Position numbers and translations under genes: made by a program. DNA of 64,000 nucleotides from Desulfofarcimen acetoxidans DSM 771 (lineage in GTDB: Bacteria > Bacillota > Desulfotomaculia > Desulfotomaculales > Desulfofarciminaceae): the NCBI RefSeq assembly GCF_000024205.1, contig NC_013216.1, positions 3,286,001-3,350,000 on the forward strand, written 5' to 3'. The notes beneath the pieces are model-generated. The model made no database searches. It had not been told where the DNA came from and worked only from the letters and a program-made list of their open reading frames with translations. Below are positions 17,830 through 27,026 of this stretch, in pieces (the first letter of the stretch is position 1; the number at the start of each line of letters is the position of its first letter).

Positions 17830-19311
17830 TCAAGCAGCTTTTGCCCGGACTACCCGCCTCAAATAATCACCGGTAATTTTTTCCTTATCCAGCAAAACAT
17901 CAACGATCTGCAGCAGTAAATCCTTCGATTGCTCCAGGTATTCCCTGACCCTGTTCTCCTGCTCTCTGATAATAGAAGTAAGCACCTTATGCTTTAAATC
18001 CTTCGGTATATCCTCCAGAGATACCACACCTAATTCCGACATGCCTGAACGAATAATCGTATTAGCTGCCTGTACCGCATGCTCAAAATCATTGGCTGCA
18101 CCGGTACTGCGGTGGCCCAGCATCAATTCCTCCGCTACGGCACCGGCCAGAGTGACAGCTATCCTATCTTCCAGGTAATCCTTGGTATACATATAACTGT
18201 CATTCTCGTCAGTCTGACGTATATATCCCAGAGCGTCACCCCTTGGTGTAATTGTAACAGTAGAAACCGAGCCAGGACGAACCATTTCACCAATAACAGC
18301 ATGGCCTGTCTCGTGAAAAGCTACACGTTTTAATTCACTGGCTGAAGGTTTCCGATCCAGTTTAGCACCCATCATTACTTTATCAACAGCCTCCAGAAAA
18401 TGACAATAAGAAATTGCCTTGGAACCTTCACGCATGGCCAAAATCGCCGCTTCATTGGCCATGCTTTCCAAGTGAGCGCCGGAAAAACCGAAACATTCCT
18501 TGGCCACGCTATCCAGACATACATCTTCCGCCAGAGGTTTATTACCGGTATGCAGCTTCAATATCTCTAAACGACCGTCTTTATCAGGCAAATGCACCTT
18601 AACCTGCCTGTCAAACCGGCCCGGTCTGGTGAGAGCCGTATCCAGCATATCAGCACGATTGGTTGCCGCTAATACAAGCAAGCGCACACGGTCATCCACT
18701 TTCATACCGTCCATCTCACACAACAACTGGTTAATTGTTTGGTCATACTCCATATGACTGCTGGTTGAACCTCGCTTGCCTCCCAGCACTTCAATCTCAT
18801 CAATAAAGATAACCGCGTTATTTTTTTTCATTTTTAATGCCGCTTCTCTGGCAGACTGAAAGAGTTTCCTTACTCTTTGGGCACCCACACCGGCATACAT
18901 CTCAATAAACTCCGAGCCACTGGCAGCTAAAAAGGCGGAATCAGTGTAATTGGCCGCAGCTTTGGCCAGCAAGGTTTTTCCTGTCCCGGGCGGACCGGTT
19001 AACAAAATACCTTTAAGCGGCCTGATGCCCATTTCCTTGATTTTATCAAAACTCTTAATAAAGTCCAAAGCTTCCCTCAGTTCATTGATAGCTGCATTCT
19101 GACCGCCTATATCGGAAAAAGCCACTTCCGGGCGGGATAAAGAGGCAACTGTTGTCTCAAAATTGCCGCTCAGCAGTCCTTTACTGCGCACAAAATAAAA
19201 CATGGCCGCCAAAGCGGCTAAAATAACCATTAAAGGAATAATATCATAACCGGCTATAGCTAAAAAAACCAGAAAAGCTAAAAGAAAACCCAAACTAATT
19301 TCCTTCAGCAT
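17830..19311 (-). CDS. FtsH-like AAA+ zinc metalloprotease lacking the extracytoplasmic domain
   Basis: AAA+ and M41 peptidase domains are intact: GPPGTGKTLLAKA (Walker A), VIFIDEIE (Walker B), TRPGRFD arginine region, HETGH zinc site, and a later GAANDFEHA metal-ligand segment. The start is the ATG at 19311, which follows GGAGGTGA by 8 bases; a longer frame to 19371 lacks such a site. This gives 493 residues, about 100-150 shorter than typical FtsH. The N-terminus has just two adjacent hydrophobic helices and no room for the usual periplasm-side domain. It overlaps the preceding gene by 17 bp, so translation is coupled. Substrates are unknown. Confidence 0.88.
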   Translation of the reverse strand: MLKEISLGFLLAFLVFLAIAGYDIIPLMVILAALAAMFYFVRSKGLLSGNFETTVASLSRPEVAFSDIGGQNAAINELREALDFIKSFDKIKEMGIRPLKGILLTGPPGTGKTLLAKAAANYTDSAFLAASGSEFIEMYAGVGAQRVRKLFQSAREAALKMKKNNAVIFIDEIEVLGGKRGSTSSHMEYDQTINQLLCEMDGMKVDDRVRLLVLAATNRADMLDTALTRPGRFDRQVKVHLPDKDGRLEILKLHTGNKPLAEDVCLDSVAKECFGFSGAHLESMANEAAILAMREGSKAISYCHFLEAVDKVMMGAKLDRKPSASELKRVAFHETGHAVIGEMVRPGSVSTVTITPRGDALGYIRQTDENDSYMYTKDYLEDRIAVTLAGAVAEELMLGHRSTGAANDFEHAVQAANTIIRSGMSELGVVSLEDIPKDLKHKVLTSIIREQENRVREYLEQSKDLLLQIVDVLLDKEKITGDYLRRVVRAKAA

Positions 19312-19855
19312 TAAAAAGCTCACCTCCGGCCATTGCTGCTGATGAAGAAGGATTTCTTGGTACAATTTCATTTAATTCGTGGTTGTTGTGTTTCATCTGA
19401 AGATAAATATTGTCTCGATCAATAAAAACTTTCGATTCAACGCCTAGAGCAATACTTTCTTTATTTATTACGGCAGCCATTTCCTGATAGGTTCCCCTGC
19501 TGATAGCCTGATAAATGGCATACTGGCTGTTGTAATAGGCTTTGATCAGTTCACTGTCCCTATCGTCAGTCAACTTCAGGATAAAAGGCTTTTTACCCAT
19601 GATAGCATCCAATTTAGTATAGAGCTTTTTATAATCCTCCATCAGGTTAGGTGTGGACATTCGTACTTCTATCAGCAGTTGATCATGCTTATCGTCAACT
19701 TCGTAGGATAGTACAGCTTTGTTTTCACTCAAAGAGGCAACTAAAGGCTGTTTATAATTATATTTTTGGTATAACCACTGGCAACCGAAAAACAGGGAAA
19801 GTCCCAGCAAAAGACTCAAAACTACTACTGGAATTCGGAGACCATGCAATTTCAT
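19295..19855 (-). CDS. Membrane-anchored extracytoplasmic protein, probable partner of the FtsH-like protease
   Basis: The 186-residue protein has one N-terminal hydrophobic helix (residues about 8-28; VVVLSLLLGLSLFFGC) followed by a soluble domain, so it is likely anchored with the bulk outside. A Cys at about residue 25 resembles a lipobox position but the context is poor. I recognise no family. It overlaps the short FtsH-like gene by 17 bp, and that protease lacks the external domain FtsH normally carries. Supplying that domain in trans is an inference. Confidence 0.65.
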   Translation of the reverse strand: MKLHGLRIPVVVLSLLLGLSLFFGCQWLYQKYNYKQPLVASLSENKAVLSYEVDDKHDQLLIEVRMSTPNLMEDYKKLYTKLDAIMGKKPFILKLTDDRDSELIKAYYNSQYAIYQAISRGTYQEMAAVINKESIALGVESKVFIDRDNIYLQMKHNNHELNEIVPRNPSSSAAMAGGELFNAEGN

Positions 19856-19899
19856 ACTACCATATCTCCCTTTCCGTCTGAAATTATTAGTATCACTTG

Positions 19900-19905
19900 A
19901 TTATA
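19900..19905 (-). promoter_or_regulatory. Possible extended -10 promoter box
   Basis: TGGTATAAT on the minus strand, 45 bp before the start at 19855. It has a perfect -10 with the extended TGN element, but no clear -35 was seen. Confidence 0.4.
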
Positions 19906-20008
19906 CCACGTATTTGCATAAAACTCCTTATGAAACGGTTACCACAAAACCGAAATCCATATATTTTATTATTAATCAATTGCTCAGATAAAAGCTTAAT
20001 GGCGGCAG

Positions 20009-20554
20009 TCATATCCCTTCCTTCTTGAGAAGATGCCAGGAGCGCACAATATAATCGACACCCGACCAAATTGTAAAAAGCACCGCTAATCCCATAGCTA
20101 TATTTCCTATCGGAACTTCAATCATATTGAAAGGAAAATCGTGTAAAAACATAGCTACTATAGCAATAATCTGAGTAACAGTTTTGATTTTTCCCAGCTT
20201 GCTGGCTGAAATCACAGTGCCATCCGCTGCTGCCACAGCCCGCAAACCGGTTACCACCAGTTCCCTGCCAATAATCAAAACCGCTATCCAGGCCGGTATA
20301 GTACCCAGTTCAACCAGGGCTATCAGCGCGGCTGAGATCATTAGTTTATCAGCCAGAGGATCCATAAATTTACCCAAACGGGTAACCATTTTTCTCTTCC
20401 TGGCAATATACCCATCCAACCCGTCAGTACTGGCAGCTAAAATAAAAACACCGGCGGCAATATAATCTCCATACGGTACCTTCAATGACAAAATAGCTAA
20501 AAAAACCGGTACAAGAAATATTCTGGTTACGGTCAGCCGGTTAGGTAAATTCAT
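20009..20554 (-). CDS. pgsA: CDP-diacylglycerol--glycerol-3-phosphate 3-phosphatidyltransferase
   Basis: This 181-residue membrane enzyme makes phosphatidylglycerol phosphate. The CDP-alcohol phosphatidyltransferase motif DGLDGYIARK...G..MDPLADK is complete near residues 44-70, and four or five hydrophobic helices are visible. Its ATG overlaps the rimO stop by 4 bases. The neighbourhood rodZ-rimO-pgsA-cinA-recA is conserved in Firmicutes. Confidence 0.95.
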   Translation of the reverse strand: MNLPNRLTVTRIFLVPVFLAILSLKVPYGDYIAAGVFILAASTDGLDGYIARKRKMVTRLGKFMDPLADKLMISAALIALVELGTIPAWIAVLIIGRELVVTGLRAVAAADGTVISASKLGKIKTVTQIIAIVAMFLHDFPFNMIEVPIGNIAMGLAVLFTIWSGVDYIVRSWHLLKKEGI

Positions 20555-21891
20555 CTGGTTAACTCCCCTATCAGGTCATACTCGTAAGCTTTTTTAATAA
20601 GTACCGGAACAATTTCACCTGCTGAAAGCTTCTCTTGAGTCTCTACAAGCACCTTTCCGTCAATACCGGGCGCGTCAAACTCGCTCCGGCCGGTATATGT
20701 AAAATTTCCCTCTTCCTTATTTCGAGCAATACCCTCTATTAAAACAGAGACAACACTTCCTACTTTTCGCCTGTTATTCTCCAGAGAGATTTTTTGCTGC
20801 AGCAGCATAGCCCGTTCATAGCGATCCTGTTTGATATCCTCAGCAATCTGGTTATCCAGTGCAGCAGCAGGAGTATCCTCCTCAGGAGAATAAACAAAAA
20901 TACCTACCCTGTCAAATCTTATTTCCTGCATATAATCAAGCAGTGTTTGAAAATCAGCTTCAGTCTCTCCCGGAAAACCGACAATAAAAGAAGTACGCAG
21001 CGCTATACCGGAAACAGCCTGGCGCAACTTCTCAATAAGCCGCCTGTTTTGCTCCGCTGTCCCGCTCCTGTTCATACTCAACAGTATAGAATCACTGGCA
21101 TGCTGCAGAGGGATATCCAGATAACGGCAAACCTTCTTCTCAGAAGCCAGAACATCTATCAATTCCGGTGTAAATTTACTGGGATAACAATAGAGCAGCC
21201 TAATCCATTCTATATCGTTAATCAGAGTTAATTCCTTGATTAAATTAGATAAAGAAAACTTCCCATACAAATCAAAACCGTATTTTGTCGTATCCTGAGC
21301 TATGAGAACAGCTTCCCTGACACCCTGAGCGGCCAAAGCGGCAGCTTCTTTTTTAATTGAATCAATCTTTCGACTGAGAAAACTTCCGCGAATACCGGGT
21401 ATGGCACAATAGGAGCACTTGTTGTCACAGCCCTCGGCAATTTTCAAATAAGCAGTATAGGGTGGTGTAGCCAATATTCTCGCTGTTTCTGCAAAAACAT
21501 ATTCCGGCGCCCCAACTTCCCGCACTCTTTCCCCGGCCAAAACACGCTCGATTACCGAAACAATTTGCCCGATGCTGCCAATACCCAGAATTCCGTCTAT
21601 TTCTGGCATTTCTTTCAGCAGTTCGGGAGCATATCTCTGGGCCAGGCAACCTGCCACCAAAAGAGCCCGGCATTTGCCGCCCAACTTAAACTGGGCCATT
21701 TCTAAAATAGTATTAATTGCTTCCTCTTTAGCCTCTGTAATAAAACCACAGGTATTAACAACCAGAACCTCCGCATCCTTTTCACGATTGGTAATAGAAT
21801 AACCGGCCCGCTTCAAGAAACCCAGCATAATTTCAGTGTCTACCAGGTTTTTTGCACAGCCAAGACTGACTATGCCAACTTTTAAAGTCAT
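20551..21891 (-). CDS. rimO: Ribosomal protein S12 methylthiotransferase RimO
   Basis: Radical SAM enzyme that adds a methylthio group to Asp of ribosomal protein S12. The N-terminal UPF0004 domain starts VGIVSLGCAKNLVDTE, the radical SAM Cx3Cx2C site is CDNKCSYC, and a C-terminal TRAM domain follows. The SLGCAKN motif separates RimO from MiaB. The ATG at 21891 (446 residues) starts at the usual family position. A longer frame to 21939 would overlap yajQ and is less likely. Confidence 0.94.
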   Translation of the reverse strand: MTLKVGIVSLGCAKNLVDTEIMLGFLKRAGYSITNREKDAEVLVVNTCGFITEAKEEAINTILEMAQFKLGGKCRALLVAGCLAQRYAPELLKEMPEIDGILGIGSIGQIVSVIERVLAGERVREVGAPEYVFAETARILATPPYTAYLKIAEGCDNKCSYCAIPGIRGSFLSRKIDSIKKEAAALAAQGVREAVLIAQDTTKYGFDLYGKFSLSNLIKELTLINDIEWIRLLYCYPSKFTPELIDVLASEKKVCRYLDIPLQHASDSILLSMNRSGTAEQNRRLIEKLRQAVSGIALRTSFIVGFPGETEADFQTLLDYMQEIRFDRVGIFVYSPEEDTPAAALDNQIAEDIKQDRYERAMLLQQKISLENNRRKVGSVVSVLIEGIARNKEEGNFTYTGRSEFDAPGIDGKVLVETQEKLSAGEIVPVLIKKAYEYDLIGELTR

Positions 21892-21916
21892 ATAAAAAAT
21901 GTCTTCCTTCCCTGTC

Positions 21917-22414
21917 CTAAAAAGTTCTGAAATTAACAAATTGAATGGGCATGCCTAAATCTTGCTCTTTAATCAACTGCATGGCTGCCTGCAAATCATC
22001 ACGGTTTTTACCGCTGATTCTAACCTGATCATCCTGAAAGGCAGACTGTACCTTGATTTTACTGTTCTTTAAAGCCTTTGTAATAATTTTGGCCTTATCC
22101 TTGTCAATCCCCTGTATTAGATCGGCCCTCTGCCGCACAGTATTGCCGGCTGCCTCCTCAAGTTTGCCATACTTTAATGCCTTTAAATCTATACCCCGCT
22201 TAACCAGTTTGGTTTCCAGAACATCCTTGGCATTTTTCAACTTAAAATCATCATCGGAAACAATGGTAATCTGATCGTTTTCAAAGCTAATTTTCGTCTT
22301 GCTGCCTTTAAAATCAAAGCGGTTATTTATTTCTTTGACAGCTTGGTTAATCGCATTATCCACTTCCTGCAGGTTAACCACTGATACAACATCAAAGGAA
22401 TTGTCCTTAGCCAA
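21917..22414 (-). CDS. yajQ: YajQ-family nucleotide-binding protein
   Basis: The 165-residue protein is full length for the family, with the opening [20 protein letters not shown] and closing [15 protein letters not shown]. YajQ proteins have two ferredoxin-like folds and bind nucleotides or RNA; some bind cyclic di-GMP. The precise role here is unknown. The start is TTG with a GGTGAAG site. It lies about 25 bp before rimO, and a terminator and repeat copy C separate it from rodZ. Confidence 0.92.
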   Translation of the reverse strand: MAKDNSFDVVSVVNLQEVDNAINQAVKEINNRFDFKGSKTKISFENDQITIVSDDDFKLKNAKDVLETKLVKRGIDLKALKYGKLEEAAGNTVRQRADLIQGIDKDKAKIITKALKNSKIKVQSAFQDDQVRISGKNRDDLQAAMQLIKEQDLGMPIQFVNFRTF

Positions 22415-22522
22415 AATGCTTCACCAACCTCTCACATTATCAAGTCTTTATTATATCATAATATGATATCATATCAAAGGCGATAAGAGTAAAGTTTCAG
22501 TAAGTTTATCATTTTGAATCTT

Positions 22523-22596
22523 AAGCATCTCCCAGAGTACAAGAAAGTTGCCTTAAATGACTTTCGAGACAGCCACAGGCACTTGTACTAGCCTGC
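22523..22596. repeat. Intergenic palindromic repeat, copy C
   Basis: AAGCATCTCCCAGAGTAC at 22523-22540 leads into AAGAAAGTTGCCTTAAATGA and CTTTCGAGACAGCCACAGGC, then CTTGTACTAGCC. GAGTACAAG and CTTGTACTA form the outer stem. It corresponds to the two modules of copies A and B. Confidence 0.65.
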
Positions 22597-22625
22597 AAAA
22601 AAAAACCACCTGGTATCTCAGGTGG
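22597..22625 (-). terminator. Intrinsic terminator of the rodZ-like gene
   Basis: Minus strand: CCACCTG-AGATAC-CAGGTGG followed by nine T. The hairpin overlaps the end of the coding sequence and the stop codon lies in it. Confidence 0.9.
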
Positions 22626-23463
22626 GATTATTCTGTGCAGTTTTTCCTATGCCTGAATACTGCTTATCAACAGTAAAATCTTTTGGCTCTCCTTTTTCAC
22701 CCACGTAACCCATATTCTTTCCATTAACATAAATCTGCACAGCACCGGAGTTGCCCAGCCTTACCGTCATATTATCCTGTGCGGTAAAGTCCTTTGACTG
22801 GCCTTCCTCAAGAGTGCCTTCAAAAGCAACAACTCCGTCGACTTTTACCCTGATCCAACTTTTATCGGAGGTAACATTAAGTTTTAAAGCCAATTCTTCC
22901 AGCTTACTCTGCTGGTCCGAGTTATTATCCGCATTCTTATCTGCGTTCTGGTCTGTCTCCTTGTCCTTATCTTCCACCTGCTGAACCTGCTTGCCGGTTT
23001 CAGGCTTTTCCACCAGAGAGAGACTGCTTACTATGGAAGTTACTCCCCATAGCAACCCGATAATTATCAGTCCACCCACTGCCAGTTTAAAATAATTACC
23101 CGGTCCGCCAAATATGTTATTAGCGTTAAATTTAAATTTCCTTCTGTCAGTTTTCCTCTGAACAGGCTTTTCCCGCTGATTTAATTGCCGGACGGCAGGT
23201 TTGTTCTGTTCAACCTCCGGATCACTTGCCAGATCAGGCATCTCCTTATTCAGTCCTTCTACTAGCAAATCACCGTTTAAATCCAGATACCTGGCATAGG
23301 TTTTAATAAACGCCTTTACGTAAACAGGCCCCGGAAGCACCTCAAATTTTTCATTTTCCAGAGCCTCAATATATTTCCGGCGAATCTTGGTTCTTTCTTC
23401 AGCTTGTTCCAGTGTTAAGCCCTTCTCTTCGCGGACTCGCTTCAATACAGCACCAATTTCCAT
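22618..23463 (-). CDS. RodZ-like membrane protein with cytoplasmic HTH
   Basis: The 281-residue protein begins with a Cro/cI-type helix-turn-helix (EIGAVLKRVREEKGLTLEQA, residues 2-21, continuing to about 70) typical of RodZ. A basic linker and one transmembrane helix (about 128-148) follow, then an Asp/Asn-rich linker and a C-terminal beta-rich DUF4115 domain outside the cell. RodZ ties MreB to the membrane and supports rod shape. The gene starts directly after the mnmH stop and has a strong terminator at its end. Confidence 0.88.
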   Translation of the reverse strand: MEIGAVLKRVREEKGLTLEQAEERTKIRRKYIEALENEKFEVLPGPVYVKAFIKTYARYLDLNGDLLVEGLNKEMPDLASDPEVEQNKPAVRQLNQREKPVQRKTDRRKFKFNANNIFGGPGNYFKLAVGGLIIIGLLWGVTSIVSSLSLVEKPETGKQVQQVEDKDKETDQNADKNADNNSDQQSKLEELALKLNVTSDKSWIRVKVDGVVAFEGTLEEGQSKDFTAQDNMTVRLGNSGAVQIYVNGKNMGYVGEKGEPKDFTVDKQYSGIGKTAQNNPT

Positions 23464-24537
23464 TTATCCCACCTCTTGATCAAGGCTTTGATTTTCAGGC
23501 AAATTAGCCATAAAGCTCCTAACTGCAATAACAGCATCATTAATATTATCAGAATTAATCGAGAGTAAATATTTGTCTGAAGGGCCCTGAGGGTATTTAT
23601 ACAAGGGATCATAGTACTCTGTTAATAAATACCCGATAAACTCTTTAATTTTCTTATCTTGCAGCAATTCATTCAACTCCGTGATTTTTCCCTTCCCCAG
23701 ATGTTTGGTCAAATGATTTGTCGCTTCATATAAATTTTCCAGGTTTAGCTCCATGTCCTTTGCATAAACCTTTTCAATACGTTCCACCCGTTCCCGGAGG
23801 CTGGCATAAAGCAAAAGATTATAACCCTGCTGCATGGTTGACATAAGCGACTCCGGTAAAAGTAATTTACCCAATCGACGGCTCTCACATTCAACTACAA
23901 AAACACCTGATCTGCTGCATCGAAAAAACTCATAAATCCTGCTTTCAAACTTTTTCTGGCTGGGGGAAGACGGCAAACCGATTTTCCCATAAACAGATCC
24001 CCGGTGCTCGGCCAATCCCTCCAGATCAAGAGCAGGTATGCCCTGAGCTTTAAGACCGGTTATAACATCTGTTTTGCCTACCCCGGTCAGACCGTGTAAA
24101 ATAACGGCTTTAAAGGGCAACAAAGGCCGGTCGAAAAAGTTAAATACCATGCGGCGGTAAGCTTTATAGCCTCCCAAAACTCTATTTACTTTAAATCCCA
24201 GTCCGTCCAGCAGTGAGGCTATGGCTTCACTCCTGGCTCCCCCTCGCCAGCAAAAAACAGTTATCTTTTTATTTGCCGCCTGCCTGGCATAACTGTCGAC
24301 CATTTGCGGCAGTTTAGGAGCTACCAACTGCAAACCAAGGCGCCTGGCCTCATCCTGTCCCTCCTTTTTATATACAATACCAACCATATTCCGCTCTTCA
24401 TTATTCAAAAGAGGTATATTAACCGCAAAGGGAACAGTATCTTCATTATATTCATCTTCAGACCGCACGTCTACCAGCAAACTATCAGTATCCTCCAGTG
24501 CCTTCTCCATAGTAATATTTTTATACACCGGCAACAC
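23464..24537 (-). CDS. mnmH: tRNA 2-selenouridine synthase MnmH (SelU/YbbB)
   Basis: N-terminal rhodanese domain (residues about 10-130) with the catalytic Cys in FCWRGGARS, and a C-terminal P-loop domain with GLTGVGKT near residue 150. MnmH geranylates and selenates the wobble 2-thiouridine of tRNAs for Lys, Glu and Gln, using selenophosphate. Its presence implies selenium metabolism (selD) elsewhere. Length is typical at 357 residues. It lies upstream of rodZ with no gap, so both are translated from one mRNA. Confidence 0.93.
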   Translation of the reverse strand: MLPVYKNITMEKALEDTDSLLVDVRSEDEYNEDTVPFAVNIPLLNNEERNMVGIVYKKEGQDEARRLGLQLVAPKLPQMVDSYARQAANKKITVFCWRGGARSEAIASLLDGLGFKVNRVLGGYKAYRRMVFNFFDRPLLPFKAVILHGLTGVGKTDVITGLKAQGIPALDLEGLAEHRGSVYGKIGLPSSPSQKKFESRIYEFFRCSRSGVFVVECESRRLGKLLLPESLMSTMQQGYNLLLYASLRERVERIEKVYAKDMELNLENLYEATNHLTKHLGKGKITELNELLQDKKIKEFIGYLLTEYYDPLYKYPQGPSDKYLLSINSDNINDAVIAVRSFMANLPENQSLDQEVG

Positions 24538-24612
24538 ACTTCCATTTCATTTATACACTATTAATTTCAATTTATTATTTTATCATAATTCTACAATACC
24601 TGTCAAAATGGT

Positions 24613-26898
24613 TTATTGGCAATTAAACATCTGCCGATACTCTTCTTCATTAATCAGCACTGCTCTGGGCTTACTTCCTTCAAATTGTCCAACGATACCC
24701 TTTTGCTCCATCATATCTATTAATCTGGCCGCTCTGGCATAACCGATGCGAAGCCGTCTCTGCAGCATAGAAATAGACGCTTGGCCGCTCTCAATAAATA
24801 TCTCCACAGCTCTGGGCAGCAGTTCATCATCCAGTGCCTGCTCAGTCTCAACCGGTTCAAGTTCTCCAGTCACATCCTGCTCCTGTACAGGGAAAACCTG
24901 CTGTTTCAAATAATTAACCAGGTTTTCCACCTCTTTATCGGACAGATATGCACCTTGCACACGCAAAGGCTTGGCCGCCCCAATAGGTGAAAAAAGCATA
25001 TCTCCCCTGCCCAGCAGTTTCTCCGCTCCCCCCGTATCCAGAATAGTCCTGGAATCAACCTGTGAGGATACAGCAAAAGAGATGCGGGAGGGAATATTAG
25101 CTTTAATCAAACCGGTTATCACATCCACGGAAGGCCTCTGAGTTGCTACTACCAGATGCATGCCTGCCGCGCGGGCCATCTGGGCTAACCGGCAAACTGC
25201 ATCCTCCACATCAGCCGGGGCAACCATCATCAAATCAGCCAGCTCATCAATTAAGATCACCACAAGGTGCAAAGTTTTGTTCTCACCTTGACTCTTTTTA
25301 TTGTTTTGCAGCTTATTATAGCGAACTATATCCTTTACCCCGGCAGCTGCGAAAAGCCGGTAACGGTGCTCCATCTCCCTAACCGCCCAGCGTAAGGCAG
25401 TAGCCGCCTTTTTAGGAGCTGTAACCACGGGAGAAACAAGATGGGGTATACCGTTATAGGTAGTCAATTCAACCATTTTAGGATCAATAATCAAGAATTT
25501 AACTTCCTCCGGGGAGGCCTTAAAAAGAATGCTGGCAATCAACGTATTCATGCAAACACTCTTACCGGATCCGGTAGCTCCCGCTATCAACAGGTGAGGC
25601 ATCTTGCTCAGGTCGGCAATAATAGGACTGCCGGCAATATCTTTGCCTAAAACGACAGTTAAACAGGAGCTGGAAAGCTGAAAATCCCTGGTTTCCAGCA
25701 GATCCCTCAAATATACCCGCGAGACCTCTTTGTTGGGTACCTCTATGCCCACAGCCGCCTTGCCGGGAACCGGCGCTTCTATCCGCACATCCGGCACTGC
25801 CATGCTTAAAGCTATATCATCAGCTAAATTCATAATGCGGCTTACCTTTATACCAACCGGGGGCTGAATCTCGTAGCGGGTCAAAGCCGGTCCCCGTGAA
25901 ACCATGGTTACACGGGCCTTCACTCCGAAACTCGCCAGGGTTTTTTCTAAGACCTGTATATTGTGCGAGATATCTTTGTTGGTTTTACTGTTTTTTACTT
26001 TAAGCGGCTGTTGTAAAAGCTGCAGCGGTGGGATTTGATAACCGCTCGGTTCGCTATGAAGGTCAACGGCCGGCTCATCGCCTGCTGCCAAATCTTCTGC
26101 TGTTTGACAATTTTTTTCGTTTGATTGCTCCTCCACACTTACAACATTAATAAAATCCAAATGCAGGGCCGGGCTTACTTCCATATGACTGTCATTCAGC
26201 GAATCCCTTTCTCCGGCTTCTTTAGCCGAAATACTGTAAGTTGCCTGTCCTTGATTAGTTTCTTTTCCGGTATCACCTATAATTGCATCCCGCCCGTTAT
26301 TTATTTGCACCGCTCTTTTAACCTGTTCTATCTTTATTAACGCTTCCTCCTCAACCTCTTCATACAAAAAATCTCTCAGAGCCAGTTTAATTTTATTAAA
26401 AAAATACTTAATTTTCTCAAGCAGCGCTTTCAGCATGCTGACTAATGAAACATTTGTCAATAACAACACCGCAACAATAAACAGGGTAACCAAAATTATA
26501 TAAGAACCTGTCATACCAAATGATTCGGTTATTAAAAAAATCATAACAGCTCCGATTAAACCACCCCCGTCACCGCTTAAAGCGGCCCGGAAATAACTCT
26601 TGCCGGCCAGAGGCAAATGCCAGAAAGCTAAAACAACAACCAGCAGTAAAACAGCCCCGTATATTTTTGCGGGTGTTTTTCCCTTTAATGGTTTAATCAA
26701 AAGTTTTAAACCCGACAGAATAAAGAGTAGAGGAACCATAAATCGAGCTTCCCCCAGGCTGCCCTTAAGAAATGCTTCCACCAAATAAGCTATTACCCCC
26801 GCTGTGGGATTCAGCAAACATAATGCAGCAATAATACCAAGACAAATTGAGGCTAATCCCGCTATTTCGCATCTAATACGAGTTCTTAATTTTATCAA
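24613..26898 (-). CDS. ftsK: DNA translocase FtsK/SpoIIIE
   Basis: The 761-residue protein has four or five N-terminal transmembrane helices (to about residue 160), a linker, an alpha-beta domain with the RecA-like ATPase (Walker A GATGSGKS near 440, LIDELADLMM as Walker B) and a C-terminal winged-helix gamma domain (SMLQRRLRIGYARAARLID) that reads KOPS/SRS sequences. It pumps chromosomal DNA through the division or sporulation septum. The start is probably the TTG at 26898. A good AGGAGGTGA lies upstream, separated from the TTG by a GGCCGGTCGCCGGGCCGG hairpin that could shorten the effective spacing. Confidence 0.95.
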   Translation of the reverse strand: MIKLRTRIRCEIAGLASICLGIIAALCLLNPTAGVIAYLVEAFLKGSLGEARFMVPLLFILSGLKLLIKPLKGKTPAKIYGAVLLLVVVLAFWHLPLAGKSYFRAALSGDGGGLIGAVMIFLITESFGMTGSYIILVTLFIVAVLLLTNVSLVSMLKALLEKIKYFFNKIKLALRDFLYEEVEEEALIKIEQVKRAVQINNGRDAIIGDTGKETNQGQATYSISAKEAGERDSLNDSHMEVSPALHLDFINVVSVEEQSNEKNCQTAEDLAAGDEPAVDLHSEPSGYQIPPLQLLQQPLKVKNSKTNKDISHNIQVLEKTLASFGVKARVTMVSRGPALTRYEIQPPVGIKVSRIMNLADDIALSMAVPDVRIEAPVPGKAAVGIEVPNKEVSRVYLRDLLETRDFQLSSSCLTVVLGKDIAGSPIIADLSKMPHLLIAGATGSGKSVCMNTLIASILFKASPEEVKFLIIDPKMVELTTYNGIPHLVSPVVTAPKKAATALRWAVREMEHRYRLFAAAGVKDIVRYNKLQNNKKSQGENKTLHLVVILIDELADLMMVAPADVEDAVCRLAQMARAAGMHLVVATQRPSVDVITGLIKANIPSRISFAVSSQVDSRTILDTGGAEKLLGRGDMLFSPIGAAKPLRVQGAYLSDKEVENLVNYLKQQVFPVQEQDVTGELEPVETEQALDDELLPRAVEIFIESGQASISMLQRRLRIGYARAARLIDMMEQKGIVGQFEGSKPRAVLINEEEYRQMFNCQ

Positions 26899-26972
26899 CT
26901 GTTAACCGGCCCGGCGACCGGCCTTCACCTCCTCTCCATTAACATATACTACAAATATTACCATTCTCCTTC

Positions 26973-27006
26973 AAAAAAAAGAACCCTGACAAAAAAGTCA
27001 GAGTCC
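26973..27006 (-). terminator. Intrinsic terminator of uppP
   Basis: GGACTCTGAC-TTTTTT-GTCAGGGTTC on the minus strand followed by eight T, 20 bp past the uppP stop. Confidence 0.85.
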
Positions 27007-27026
27007 TTCTCAAATTATTGTTTTCT

